DNA from: Bog-950 sp044225825
GTDB taxonomy: Bacteria; Bacteroidota; Bacteroidia; Chitinophagales; LD1
Length of the DNA stretch: 64,000 nt
Direction of reading: 5' to 3'
Assembly: GCA_044225825.1 (NCBI GenBank)
Contig: JBGAIB010000006.1
Coordinates: 1 to 64,000, forward strand
The notes below the pieces were generated by a model. That model was not told the origin of the DNA, did no database searches, and saw nothing but the letters and a program-made list of their open reading frames with translations. Positions 54,765 through 61,765 of the stretch are shown piece after piece; position 1 is the stretch's first letter; the number at the start of each line of letters is the position of its first letter. Both the position numbers and the translations under genes were made by a program.

Positions 54765-54953
54765 TTATTTTGGATGATTATAATCTATTTCTGTATAAGT
54801 TTTTTGCGACCATTCAATCACTGGCCTGGCTTCATCAGAAAGTGATTGAGTTCCAGGAGCAATTGCGGGCTCCTGACCAAAAAGTCGCCCTGCAATATAT
54901 CTATGATTCCCTTCAATAATTCTGTCTCCTGCTACTTTAATAGGAGGAGGCAA
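54765..54953 (-). CDS. Short toxin-tip fragment with ParB-like motif
   Basis: The frame carries PPPIKVAGDRIIEGNHRYIAGRLFGQEP followed by RPVIEWSQKTYTEIDYNHPK. The I-x-E-G-N-H-R-Y-x-A-x-R pattern resembles the ParB/sulfiredoxin-like nuclease motif (DGHHR-Y-x-A) that occurs in polymorphic toxin tips. There is no good start: the first possible codon is a TTG, and the frame stays open upstream through the hairpin repeat to a stop near 55021. It is therefore a partial cassette, lacking RHS core. The pentapeptide-repeat gene follows after 6 bases. Confidence 0.55.
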   Translation of the reverse strand: MPPPIKVAGDRIIEGNHRYIAGRLFGQEPAIAPGTQSLSDEARPVIEWSQKTYTEIDYNHPK

Positions 54954-54957
54954 GGAA

Positions 54958-55014
54958 CCTCCGTTCTTCCGGGTCTTCCGAAGGGAGACCCGGAAGTTTA
55001 AATAGTGGCAAGTC
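54958..55014 (-). repeat. Hairpin junction repeat, copy 1
   Basis: CTTCCGGGTC (54966-54975) pairs with GACCCGGAAG (54987-54996) and the pairing continues inward to a 14-bp stem around GAA. The repeat ends in TTTAAATAGTGGCAAGTC, where similarity with copies 2 and 3 stops sharply. It lies at the 5' end of the minus-strand ParB-like cassette. Confidence 0.88.
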
Positions 55015-55088
55015 TCATTGGATTAATAGCAAACGGGTTTTGCGACTCATTATTTCAGTGTTTGAATAGTTTGACAATTCGCAAACAT

Positions 55089-55451
55089 CTATTTCATATA
55101 ATGCGATTCAACTATTTTTCCAGTCTGCATGTCTAAGCGATTATCATGGGTCCCAAAATAGTTACTTCCCCAAAGTTGGTCATCTTTTAACCATATATAA
55201 GTATAATGAGCATAAGGAGGTTCTAAACTGTCTGGGTCACGATTAGCTAACATATCCTCGCATTGCCAAATTAAGTTTCCATTTATATCTATGCAAAACA
55301 AATTTTTATTATAAGTTTCTTTAGAATCATCCCGCACTACGACAAAAATCAAGTCTTTAAATTGTAAAAACATTTGAATATTTCGTTCAAAAACATACAA
55401 TAATTTGCTATCAAGATATAGCTCAGTTCCTTTAAATGATATATCTTCCAT
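55089..55451 (-). CDS. Candidate immunity protein, paralogue of 52728-53072
   Basis: The 120-residue product lacks a signal peptide. Its start codon overlaps the stop of the upstream toxin fragment by one base (TGATG), so translation is coupled. Shared features with the protein at 52728-53072 are the IDINGNLIWQCED-type strand pair, the WLKDDQLWGSN region and the LDMQTGKIVES ending. Both follow related TNT-like tips, which supports an immunity role. No outside family is recognised. Confidence 0.65.
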   Translation of the reverse strand: MEDISFKGTELYLDSKLLYVFERNIQMFLQFKDLIFVVVRDDSKETYNKNLFCIDINGNLIWQCEDMLANRDPDSLEPPYAHYTYIWLKDDQLWGSNYFGTHDNRLDMQTGKIVESHYMK

Positions 55452-55735
55452 CAGTTGGTTAATTTTTTGGCGTTTGAAATCATCTCTGGCTTTACTTCGT
55501 CTAATGCTTGATACTGAGTCCCGCCACCCGCGCCAAAGGCATTTTCACCAGCTTGTCCAGCACGCATTTTAAATCCAGCTGGAACATTTACATCGGCAAT
55601 GTCTGTTGGCCGATTTGGCAAAGCGAACTTACTTTGAATTTCGGAAGCAGATAACATTTTTCCATCTGCACCCATAAAATCTGCCTCCTTTGCCATAAAC
55701 CCTCCAACTTCATTACCTTCTGTATAAGCACGCAT
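55451..55735 (-). CDS. Truncated TNT/ART-like toxin-tip fragment
   Basis: The frame encodes MRAYTEGNEVGGFMAKEADFMGADGKMLSASEIQSKFALPNRPTDIADVNVPAGFKMRAGQAGENAFGAGGGTQYQALDEV. It has the same R / G-G-F / ALP / V-P-A-G / GGGTQY order as residues ~140-235 of the tip at 53093-54013. The coding frame continues upstream without a start into hairpin copy 2, so only the toxin domain of an RHS tip remains. The overlapping gene downstream is the matching immunity candidate. It is probably silent unless recombined onto an RHS core. Confidence 0.65.
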   Translation of the reverse strand: MRAYTEGNEVGGFMAKEADFMGADGKMLSASEIQSKFALPNRPTDIADVNVPAGFKMRAGQAGENAFGAGGGTQYQALDEVKPEMISNAKKLTN

Positions 55736-55781
55736 AAATTTCTCAGGTGATGTAGTAGCAAAATCGGTAACCAGGGTTCCG

Positions 55782-55838
55782 CCTCCGTTCTTCCGGGTCT
55801 TCCGAAGGGTGACCCGGAAGTTTAAATAATGGCAAGTC
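55782..55838 (-). repeat. Hairpin junction repeat, copy 2
   Basis: This is the same unit as copy 1, with one base changed in the stem (GGGTGACCC instead of GGGAGACCC). It ends at GGCAAGTC like copy 1. It separates the minus-strand TNT-like cassette from a plus-strand cassette that begins within the repeat's last bases (ATG at 55829). Confidence 0.88.
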
Positions 55839-56446
55839 CCGATGCATTAGGACAGAAGGGCTTAGCACAATTACAAGACGATATATATAATTCCAAAATA
55901 GCAGCAACAAACGAATCCATTTATAAAGGGCTTTGGGGACATGATTCACATGGAAACGTAATTGTGCCGGAAGATTTTAAGAGGCGATTTAGAAAGGAGG
56001 CATACGACGAAGCGATGCCTGCATTTAAATCCGCTTGGGCTATGCAACAATCAGGTTTTGATCCGAACTCGTTCAATTATTACATCAACCCATTTGCGCG
56101 AGCTGCATTTTTAAGGGCGCGAGCAAGGGCGGTAACTTCGAGAGAAGAAGGATTTCAGCTTGTTTCGCAAGTAGGTTTTGACGTAGCGCTACAATATATA
56201 GGCAGAATTAGTATGCTTAAAAACGATGTGAAATATTTTACTGACAGAACACAAAATGGAGGGTTTACAATATTTCGAGTAAAAAAAGGTAAACAGTTCC
56301 GTATTGATTGGGATAAATCGCAGTCAGTTCACTATCATCGCAGAGTAATTGGTCCTGATGGGAGGACAGTTCCTGGACAAGGAATTGGTCGCCATAGGCC
56401 TTGGGAAAGTAAAAGTACAGACAATTCATTTTTTGATAGATTTTGA
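55829..56446 (+). CDS. RHS-type toxin-tip fragment with GIGRHRPW motif
   Basis: The 205 residues open at an ATG formed by the junction repeat, with an in-frame stop two codons upstream, so the natural 5' part is missing. The first ~150 residues are helical (DALGQKGLAQLQDDIYNSKIAATNESIYKGLWGHDSHGNVIVPEDFKRRFRKEAYDEAM ...). The last ~50 (KGKQFRIDWDKSQSVHYHRRVIGPDGRTVPGQGIGRHRPWESK) have the compact His/Arg/Trp-rich pattern seen at the C-terminus of many polymorphic toxins, plausibly a nuclease-type active site. The family is not named with confidence. The stop is 1 base ahead of the next gene. Confidence 0.6.
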   Translation: MASPDALGQKGLAQLQDDIYNSKIAATNESIYKGLWGHDSHGNVIVPEDFKRRFRKEAYDEAMPAFKSAWAMQQSGFDPNSFNYYINPFARAAFLRARARAVTSREEGFQLVSQVGFDVALQYIGRISMLKNDVKYFTDRTQNGGFTIFRVKKGKQFRIDWDKSQSVHYHRRVIGPDGRTVPGQGIGRHRPWESKSTDNSFFDRF

Positions 56447-56447
56447 T

Positions 56448-56795
56448 ATGGAAAAATCAGAGATATACTCCTCGCTTTTAGTTGAACTGAAAAAAGTTGC
56501 TTATTGGTGCAAGAACCCAAGTGAACAAGAGAATTTTGATATTGATATAGTATATAAAAATATTTTTATTAAGTATAAAATATCTATGAAATATGGATTT
56601 TTATATCCTATTTTCTCATTAGTTGATTCTATGTGCGATAGTATTAGACACAACCAGAAGGAAATTGTTTCGGGCTATACAGTCACTGCGGGTATTCTTG
56701 ATTTAGAGAGAATAATAAAACTGATAGAACAAAAGGAGGTAGATGAGTTAGAAAATAACTACGAGTTAAAAAAAAAGACTTACAAATCTGTATGA
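56448..56795 (+). CDS. Small helical protein, candidate immunity to the GIGRHRPW tip
   Basis: I choose ATG 56448, 1 base after the toxin's stop; the longer frame from 56349 lies in the toxin's coding region. The 115 residues are helical and rich in Lys/Glu/Asn (EKSEIYSSLLVELKKVAYWCKNPSEQENFDIDIVYKNIF ... SGYTVTAGILDLERIIKLIEQKEVDELENN). There is no signal peptide or membrane segment. Tight coupling to a toxin tip and small size make an immunity role the simplest reading. No family is recognised. Confidence 0.6.
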   Translation: MEKSEIYSSLLVELKKVAYWCKNPSEQENFDIDIVYKNIFIKYKISMKYGFLYPIFSLVDSMCDSIRHNQKEIVSGYTVTAGILDLERIIKLIEQKEVDELENNYELKKKTYKSV

Positions 56796-56928
56796 TTGAT
56801 ATAAAATATAGGCTATTTTTTTTCGGTGCCTCACTTTGATAAAGCCTAATATACTTTGTCTTAAAAAAATAAGCAGACAACATAAACAGTTTGTAAACCA
56901 TTCAAAATAAAGCAGAGCAGGATTGCAA

Positions 56929-57519
56929 TTACAAGCTACTTGTTGGGTTTATTTGTTTATAAATACTAATATATTCTTTCATTATACTATTTAATTTAGT
57001 GCCTTTAGCGCTGTCTAATGTTTTTGCCAGAACAAAAAAATATTCCTCCAGCGCAAGACAACTGGCATTTACCCATTCTATGGTACTCATAGTAATTTCT
57101 GAAAAATAATATCGTCCCCTGATATTTGCCATTTCTTCTTTAACAGGCAAAAAGGAAATTTTAATGTTATTTATATCTATCAAATGGAAAGACAATACAT
57201 CTTCTGCCATTGTCATCACCCTTACCTCAGAAGGGTTTTCTTCATTAATATCAAACCAATGACAGGGAATTCCTTTGATTGTATAAAGCGTATGGAGTAA
57301 AAAACTTGTAGCCTTAACCACGTTATAAAAACTGGTGCAATTAAGTATAATGTTATATTCATCTTTGGCGATTTGCAATCCTCCCATAGTCTGCCAAAAT
57401 CTTTTTCCTTCATAATCTTCTAAGTCTATGTCGTCTTCTTTGGCTACTATGGAAGTATAGGTTGCTTCTCGCCCGAATCTTGAACGATATATTATTAATA
57501 TTTCAACAGAATCCTTCAT
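56929..57519 (-). CDS. Candidate immunity protein to the glycine-rich tip
   Basis: The 196-residue product starts 2 bases after the stop of the glycine-rich tip on the same strand. It is a soluble alpha/beta protein without a signal peptide (EILIIYRSRFGREATYTSIVAKEDDIDLEDYEGKRFWQTMGGLQIAKDEYNIILNCTSF ... WVNASCLALEEYFFVLAKTLDSAKG). No family is recognised. Its place directly behind a hydrophobic toxin-like protein suggests immunity, but a membrane-acting toxin would more often have a membrane-bound immunity protein, so this is tentative. Confidence 0.55.
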   Translation of the reverse strand: MKDSVEILIIYRSRFGREATYTSIVAKEDDIDLEDYEGKRFWQTMGGLQIAKDEYNIILNCTSFYNVVKATSFLLHTLYTIKGIPCHWFDINEENPSEVRVMTMAEDVLSFHLIDINNIKISFLPVKEEMANIRGRYYFSEITMSTIEWVNASCLALEEYFFVLAKTLDSAKGTKLNSIMKEYISIYKQINPTSSL

Positions 57520-57521
57520 GC

Positions 57522-57884
57522 TTATTTTACTTTTTCAAAAACATAATCATATACTTTTTCCGAGAGTTCTGTGCCTCCCCAATAGCCCAAAACCCCAGCC
57601 CCAAATGTAGCTATTCCATGAAGCAGAGTGCCTGGTCCAGGAGCAATTTCAAAAGCACTTAATCCAAGGCCAGCTGCTGTTGAAGCTATGGCCGCACCCC
57701 GCCATCCACCTATGATTTTAGTTATTGTCCTTGGTTTGTTTTCACTTTGATATACTTCATAAATGTTTGACGCCACAGCAACTACTAATAATGTTCGTCC
57801 ACCCCATTTCACATATTTCGCAGCGGAACCGAATTTCGTAAATGCAGCGCTAGTTTCTTCAGCAGCTACATTTGCAGCAGGCAA
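57522..57884 (-). CDS. Glycine-zipper hydrophobic toxin-tip fragment
   Basis: The 120 residues contain two hydrophobic, glycine-rich stretches (WGGRTLLVVAVASNIYEVY and IIGGWRGAAIASTAAGLGLSAFEIAPGPGTLLHGIATFGAGVLGYWGGTELSEKVYDYV) with GxxxG-type spacing. Such tips at the end of RHS or T6SS proteins are often membrane-inserting. The first codon is a TTG, and the frame stays open upstream (HIGGYLPAANVAAEET) toward hairpin copy 3, so the 5' part is again missing. A matching immunity candidate follows. Confidence 0.6.
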   Translation of the reverse strand: MPAANVAAEETSAAFTKFGSAAKYVKWGGRTLLVVAVASNIYEVYQSENKPRTITKIIGGWRGAAIASTAAGLGLSAFEIAPGPGTLLHGIATFGAGVLGYWGGTELSEKVYDYVFEKVK

Positions 57885-57928
57885 GTAACCGCCAATGTGC
57901 TTTAATACTACACCTTCACTTACCCCTT

Positions 57929-57982
57929 CCGTTCTTCCGGGTCTTCCGAAGGGAGACCCGGAAGTTTAAATAAAGGCAAGTC
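57929..57982 (-). repeat. Hairpin junction repeat, copy 3
   Basis: Same stem as copy 1 (CTTCCGGGTC / GACCCGGAAG). Unlike copies 1 and 2, here GGCAAGTC continues into a second complete hairpin (57972-57997), so this is probably the full-length form from which the other two are cut off at the loop of the second hairpin. Confidence 0.88.
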
Positions 57983-57998
57983 TTCGGACTTGCCTTTT
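57972..57998. terminator. UUCG-loop terminator hairpin at the end of repeat copy 3
   Basis: AAAGGCAAGTC (57972-57982), TTCG loop, GACTTGCCTTT (57987-57997). The stem is perfect, with A- and T-runs on either side, so it can terminate from both directions. Confidence 0.8.
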
Positions 57999-58342
57999 AG
58001 GTAATTATTAATGGTATCGCATGTATTTGCCACGGAAGATGTTTTGTGAACAAGCCCAACCCTGTTAAGGATAAAGTAGAAATAGCATAATAACCTTCTG
58101 ACGGAAAACAATAAATGTCCGAAATAATGGTTTCTTGATATTGAAATACAGCTGCTAAATCGGCAATTTGGTAAAGTATAGGATGTTGCGGTACTAATGG
58201 CAGCCACGTAAAGCAGATAAGTGAAATCTTTAAAGGTGGCAGCACTAACTGGCGATTTCTGAATAACAGTTTGAGTGCTTCAGTAGGTGATATCGATGAA
58301 TCATTTTGAAATGGTTCACCTATGTTTTACCTGTGGTAAATA
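57999..58342. other. Spacer between the last tip cassette and tRNA-Lys; no recognisable gene
   Basis: A minus-strand open frame (57997-58245) exists here but has no recognisable domain and no convincing start. It may be the worn end of another cassette. I see no promoter or repeat apart from the hairpins listed on both sides. Confidence 0.5.
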
Positions 58343-58376
58343 TTAACGCCACTTTCATTGGTGAAAGTGGCGTTAA
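58343..58376. terminator. Perfect 15-bp hairpin next to tRNA-Lys
   Basis: TTAACGCCACTTTCA (58343-58357) pairs with TGAAAGTGGCGTTAA (58362-58376) around TTGG, 4 bases from the tRNA 3' end. It may stop tRNA transcription (minus strand) although no long T run follows. It also marks the island boundary. Confidence 0.55.
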
Positions 58377-58380
58377 CCTG

Positions 58381-58453
58381 TGATTCTGTCGGGATTCGAA
58401 CCCGAGACCCATACATTAAAAGTGTATTGCTCTACCAGCTGAGCTACAGAATC
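58381..58453 (-). tRNA. tRNA-Lys (anticodon TTT)
   Basis: The 73-base gene folds as a full cloverleaf on the minus strand. The acceptor is GATTCTG/CAGAATC, the D-arm GCTC-AGCTGGTA-GAGC, the anticodon arm ATACA-CTTTTAA-TGTAT with anticodon TTT, and the T-arm TCGGG-TTCGAAT-CCCGA. The discriminator base is A. CCA is not encoded. Its 3' end is repeated at 48685-48697. Confidence 0.97.
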
Positions 58454-58529
58454 AAACCGCTCTTTTTCAAAAGAGAGCGCAAATATAATGGCTTCGCTGA
58501 AAAAATAAATAGTGCGGCAAAAAAAAGAT

Positions 58530-59096
58530 TTAGTTTTTCTTCTTCTCCTCTATAATTACCCCTTCGGCAAGGAATACCAGCTCCACTTTAGGTTCGGTAA
58601 TTTTGTCGATTTCCTCTTGTTTTTTGCCCGCATCGCCTGCATAATGCTTCAATTCGGCTACCGATGTGGTATCCCAGCTGGCAACACCCTGTGCATAAAA
58701 TTCTTTTCCACCGGCATCTTTAGGCACAAAAAACGCATAGTCCTTAAAGCGGATGCGCATGGTTTGTCCGTTACCCAGGTCGGCTGTCATCCAGCATCCT
58801 TTTACCTGGCAAACGGCTACCAGCGTGCCTTTTATTTTTACTTCTTCCGAGGCTTTGCCCTTTAAGCGGCCGGGCAGGGCTTTTACGTCAAAAGCACCTT
58901 CGCGGGTTATTGCTGCTCCATAGCTACCGGTAGAAGCGTTTTTCTTTTTATCCTTCTTACCGCCTTTTTCTTTCCCTTCCTTGCCCTTGGCTTTGGTTTG
59001 TTCGGTTTTCTTCTCGTGGTTTTCGTGTTCACTGTGTTGAGCTTGTGCGCCTAACAGGGCACCTGCCATTAATAAAAGCAACGTCAATTTTTTCAT
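58530..59096 (-). CDS. DUF4920 secreted protein with Lys-rich linker
   Basis: I place the start at ATG 59094-59096, which opens a signal peptide (MKKLTLLLLMAGALLGAQAQ); the frame could extend 14 residues upstream, into the end of the flavoprotein gene. After a His/Glu/Lys-rich low-complexity stretch (residues ~22-55) comes the DUF4920 domain: YGAAITREGAFDVKALPGRLKGKASEEVKIKGTLVAVCQVKGCWMTADLGNGQTMRIRFKDYAFFVPKDAGGKEFYAQGVAS. It has the paired Cys of VCQVKGCW. The function of the family is unknown; members are periplasmic and the OB-like fold with two Cys may bind a metal or thiol partner. The Lys/His-rich linker is unusual. Confidence 0.87.
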   Translation of the reverse strand: MKKLTLLLLMAGALLGAQAQHSEHENHEKKTEQTKAKGKEGKEKGGKKDKKKNASTGSYGAAITREGAFDVKALPGRLKGKASEEVKIKGTLVAVCQVKGCWMTADLGNGQTMRIRFKDYAFFVPKDAGGKEFYAQGVASWDTTSVAELKHYAGDAGKKQEEIDKITEPKVELVFLAEGVIIEEKKKN

Positions 59097-59115
59097 TTCA
59101 CTGTTTGTTTTGCGG

Positions 59116-60345
59116 CTACGAAAATAATAACCTGGCATAAAAAAGAGGGTTTTTCAGCCGTGCGCGCATCTCCAGGTCTTCGAACATGCACGAGATAGTT
59201 TCCTGTAACAGTTTGTTACTGTTAGCCTTACGCACCACTACATTAAATAACCAGGGGTAATTTACCAGCTGTTGCATACGATACGAAAGCAGCAATTCGT
59301 CCCACAAACGGTGATAAAGTGCTTTGTCATAACCCTTCATAAAGGCCGCCGAAAAATTCTTTTGCTGTAAACAATTTATTGCCTGCTGTGCGGCAAAATA
59401 ACCGCTCATCATGGCATTGCCTATGCCTTCGCCGGTAAAAGGATCTATTAGCTGCCCGGCATCGCCGCAAAGCATATAATTAGCGCCTGAAAGTGCCCGC
59501 TTTTTAGAACCCAGCGGTAAGCCGAACAACTTCACTTCTCCTTGTAAGCGTGCATTTTTGAACCTCGCACGGATGGTCGGATTATTTTCCAATACCTGCT
59601 CAAAAGCCTTTTTCAGGTTGATTTTTTTCTGCTGCATTTTATCGGCACGCATACCAACGCCCACATTTGCGCCGCCATTAGGCAGCGGAAAGATCCAGAA
59701 ATATCCGGGCAGTATTTCCGGTAAAAAATGAAGTTCAATAAAATTCTCATGGTCCAGGCCCTCTACACCATCATAGTAAGCCCGCAAACCAAAACAGTTG
59801 TGTGCAGGTTCGGTGGTAATGCCTGCAACGGTTTTGGTAAAGCTGGAATACGCCCCATCGCAGGCAATAATAAGTTTGGCGTTATAAACTTCTCCATTTT
59901 TAGCCTGCGCAGTAAATCCTTCGGTTGTGCGTTCGTAATGCCGTATTTCGCAGTTTTCTATTACCTGTATCAGCGGATTTTGTTTCATCTTTTGATACAA
60001 CCAATTGTCAAAATCAATACGGCGGGTAATAAACCCCGGTGGGTTTTGCTTTTCTTTTTTAGTGCGAAAGGGAACACGCAGCGCCTGCTGATTGGGTGCT
60101 ACAAAGGTTACCCCCCAGCTCCCTAAAAATTTTGTTCCGTCGGCGTTTAGTTCGTCTGCCAGATTTTTATCCAGCTTGTTTAATACTTCCACCACTTTAC
60201 CGCTAAGTGCATCGCCGCAAATTTTATCCCGGGGGAAACTGGCCTTATCGACAACTGTACTCGGCACACCTTGCTTAGCTAAAAACAAAGCCGTTGCTGC
60301 ACCTGCTGGGCCGGCACCTATAATCAGAATATCGTTTGCTTGCAC
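59116..60345 (-). CDS. Geranylgeranyl-reductase-family FAD-dependent oxidoreductase
   Basis: The 409-residue flavoprotein has an N-terminal Rossmann FAD motif (ILIIGAGPAGAATALFLAKQGVPSTVVDKASFPRDKICGDALSG). The Cys-Gly-Asp of KICGDALSG is typical of the geranylgeranyl reductase group. Further motifs are GFITRRIDFDNWL, IACDGAYSSF and the ribityl-binding LCGDAGQLIDPFTGEGIGNAMMSG. The group saturates isoprenoid chains or hydroxylates aromatic and quinone-like substrates; the substrate here is unknown. The signal-peptide gene for DUF4920 lies 19 bases downstream, so the two may form a short operon. Confidence 0.9.
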   Translation of the reverse strand: MQANDILIIGAGPAGAATALFLAKQGVPSTVVDKASFPRDKICGDALSGKVVEVLNKLDKNLADELNADGTKFLGSWGVTFVAPNQQALRVPFRTKKEKQNPPGFITRRIDFDNWLYQKMKQNPLIQVIENCEIRHYERTTEGFTAQAKNGEVYNAKLIIACDGAYSSFTKTVAGITTEPAHNCFGLRAYYDGVEGLDHENFIELHFLPEILPGYFWIFPLPNGGANVGVGMRADKMQQKKINLKKAFEQVLENNPTIRARFKNARLQGEVKLFGLPLGSKKRALSGANYMLCGDAGQLIDPFTGEGIGNAMMSGYFAAQQAINCLQQKNFSAAFMKGYDKALYHRLWDELLLSYRMQQLVNYPWLFNVVVRKANSNKLLQETISCMFEDLEMRARLKNPLFYARLLFS

Positions 60346-60396
60346 GGGTAACCGGAAAGTTTCAACAAGAATAATAAAAGTAATGCGCCTGTAAGC

Positions 60397-61743
60397 TTAG
60401 AACGAGCTGCCCAAGCGCAGGAACAAGGCTGCACCCGGCAAATAAGCAGGCGCTACCAAACCAAGCAGGTTACTGGTGCCCACGGTAATATCAAAATACT
60501 TCCAGGTTTTGCTGAATTCAACACCAAGATTGGCTTTGCTGTAGCCTCCGCCTCCTAAACTTCCCGAGAATACCATGGTAGGGGTTATAAAGTAGTTAAC
60601 CTTTGCATAGCCATATACATAGTAGTTAGGTTGGTAGCGATACATAGCGCCAACGCTTAACACAACTTTACTATGTACAGGCATGCTGTAAACCAACTGC
60701 GCTGTAAATGGCAGGAAGATGGAATATTTGTTATTGCTTTTTGAAGGCAAATTTGATTTTACTGCATCATCCACTTTCAAGGTGTCAAACGTGGCAGGAC
60801 TAAACGTTAATAGATCCGGTAACACAATACCCTGAAAATGGACATTCTTGGCAGCCGTATAGTTAACCGGGGTTTTACGGAAGGTCATATAACCCACGTC
60901 GCTTAAATCGAAGGCCACTTTCCACTTATTGTTGTTGCCCACAGCTAAATGAAAATCGCCCGATGCACCGGCACCGTTCACCTGCGAAAAACTGGTGGCT
61001 CCTTCCCGGGCATTATTAAACGTTAAATCGTAATTTATATCAAGGTACTCGCCATCCGGTGCGGTGTAGATAGTGGCATTCCGGGTGTAAATTTCCTGGT
61101 GGTTAATGCCCTGCAAAAACGACCCCGAAAAGCCAAACTCCATTTGGTATTTCGCATAGCTTACTTTTTTAAATATTCCCAGCGACAACTGGTTGTAGAT
61201 GTTGTTGGAAAAATACAGATTACTGAGGTCGGCTGTCTTATTTTCAAAATCAGCATTGCCATAGAACAACAAATGGTAAGCATCCTTCGAAAGATTGATG
61301 GTCCGCATTTCGCGATGGTGCCAGCCTACCAATACGGTGCCATCCCAGTTTTTAAAGTAATGACGATAGGTAACACCGGTTTTCATGTTATCCTCAAAGC
61401 GGGCTTGCTTTTTAATGCCATTCAACCCACGGTCTTTCAAAGGCGTTTTAATCTCACCCTTAAATATCATTTTGTAAACAATACTGCCGGGTATAGAGTT
61501 GCTGTTCGTGTAATAATCAAAATCGGCAGTTACGCGGTTGGTGGTGCCGGGGTAAAATTCTTCACTAAAATAATTGTTCAAACCATAGCCGGTATAGTTA
61601 AAGGTTACTAACGGCCCCTGCAGAACATATCTTGCACCCATTGGACCAATGGATGATGTTCTAATATCTTTTGCAGTGCTGTCCTGTGCATAAATGTTCG
61701 CTATAAGCCCTGTTAGAAGGGCTATCATATACATCTTTCTCAT
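60397..61743 (-). CDS. Predicted outer-membrane beta-barrel protein (DUF5723-like)
   Basis: The likely start is the ATG at 61741-61743 (MRKMYMIALLTGLIANIYAQ, signal peptide); the frame from 61779 would overlap the upstream gene by 14 bases. The mature ~430 residues alternate short amphipathic strands with turns (FKGEIKTPLKDRGLNGIKK, MKTGVTYRHYFKNWDGTVLVGWHHREM ... SFLQGINHQEIYTRN ... VVLSVGAMYRYQPNYYVYGYAKVNYFITPTMVFSGSLGGGGYSK) and end in an aromatic residue (LRLGSSF), as outer-membrane barrels do. It resembles DUF5723-type proteins. It lies 22 bases after a large lipoprotein gene and is likely to be its partner. Confidence 0.7.
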   Translation of the reverse strand: MRKMYMIALLTGLIANIYAQDSTAKDIRTSSIGPMGARYVLQGPLVTFNYTGYGLNNYFSEEFYPGTTNRVTADFDYYTNSNSIPGSIVYKMIFKGEIKTPLKDRGLNGIKKQARFEDNMKTGVTYRHYFKNWDGTVLVGWHHREMRTINLSKDAYHLLFYGNADFENKTADLSNLYFSNNIYNQLSLGIFKKVSYAKYQMEFGFSGSFLQGINHQEIYTRNATIYTAPDGEYLDINYDLTFNNAREGATSFSQVNGAGASGDFHLAVGNNNKWKVAFDLSDVGYMTFRKTPVNYTAAKNVHFQGIVLPDLLTFSPATFDTLKVDDAVKSNLPSKSNNKYSIFLPFTAQLVYSMPVHSKVVLSVGAMYRYQPNYYVYGYAKVNYFITPTMVFSGSLGGGGYSKANLGVEFSKTWKYFDITVGTSNLLGLVAPAYLPGAALFLRLGSSF

Positions 61744-61765
61744 TGGTAAAACCTGGTTCGCTAAA

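Noticed and set aside
55743..58207. Peptide LPLFKLPG-PSEDPEER as a conserved coding motif
   Set aside because: It is only one reading frame of the hairpin junction repeat, and the frame differs from that of the adjacent cassettes.
57997..58245. Minus-strand 82-residue frame between the last cassette and tRNA-Lys as a gene
   Set aside because: There is no recognisable domain, it ends inside a terminator hairpin and no start context is seen. It may be a worn cassette but cannot be supported.
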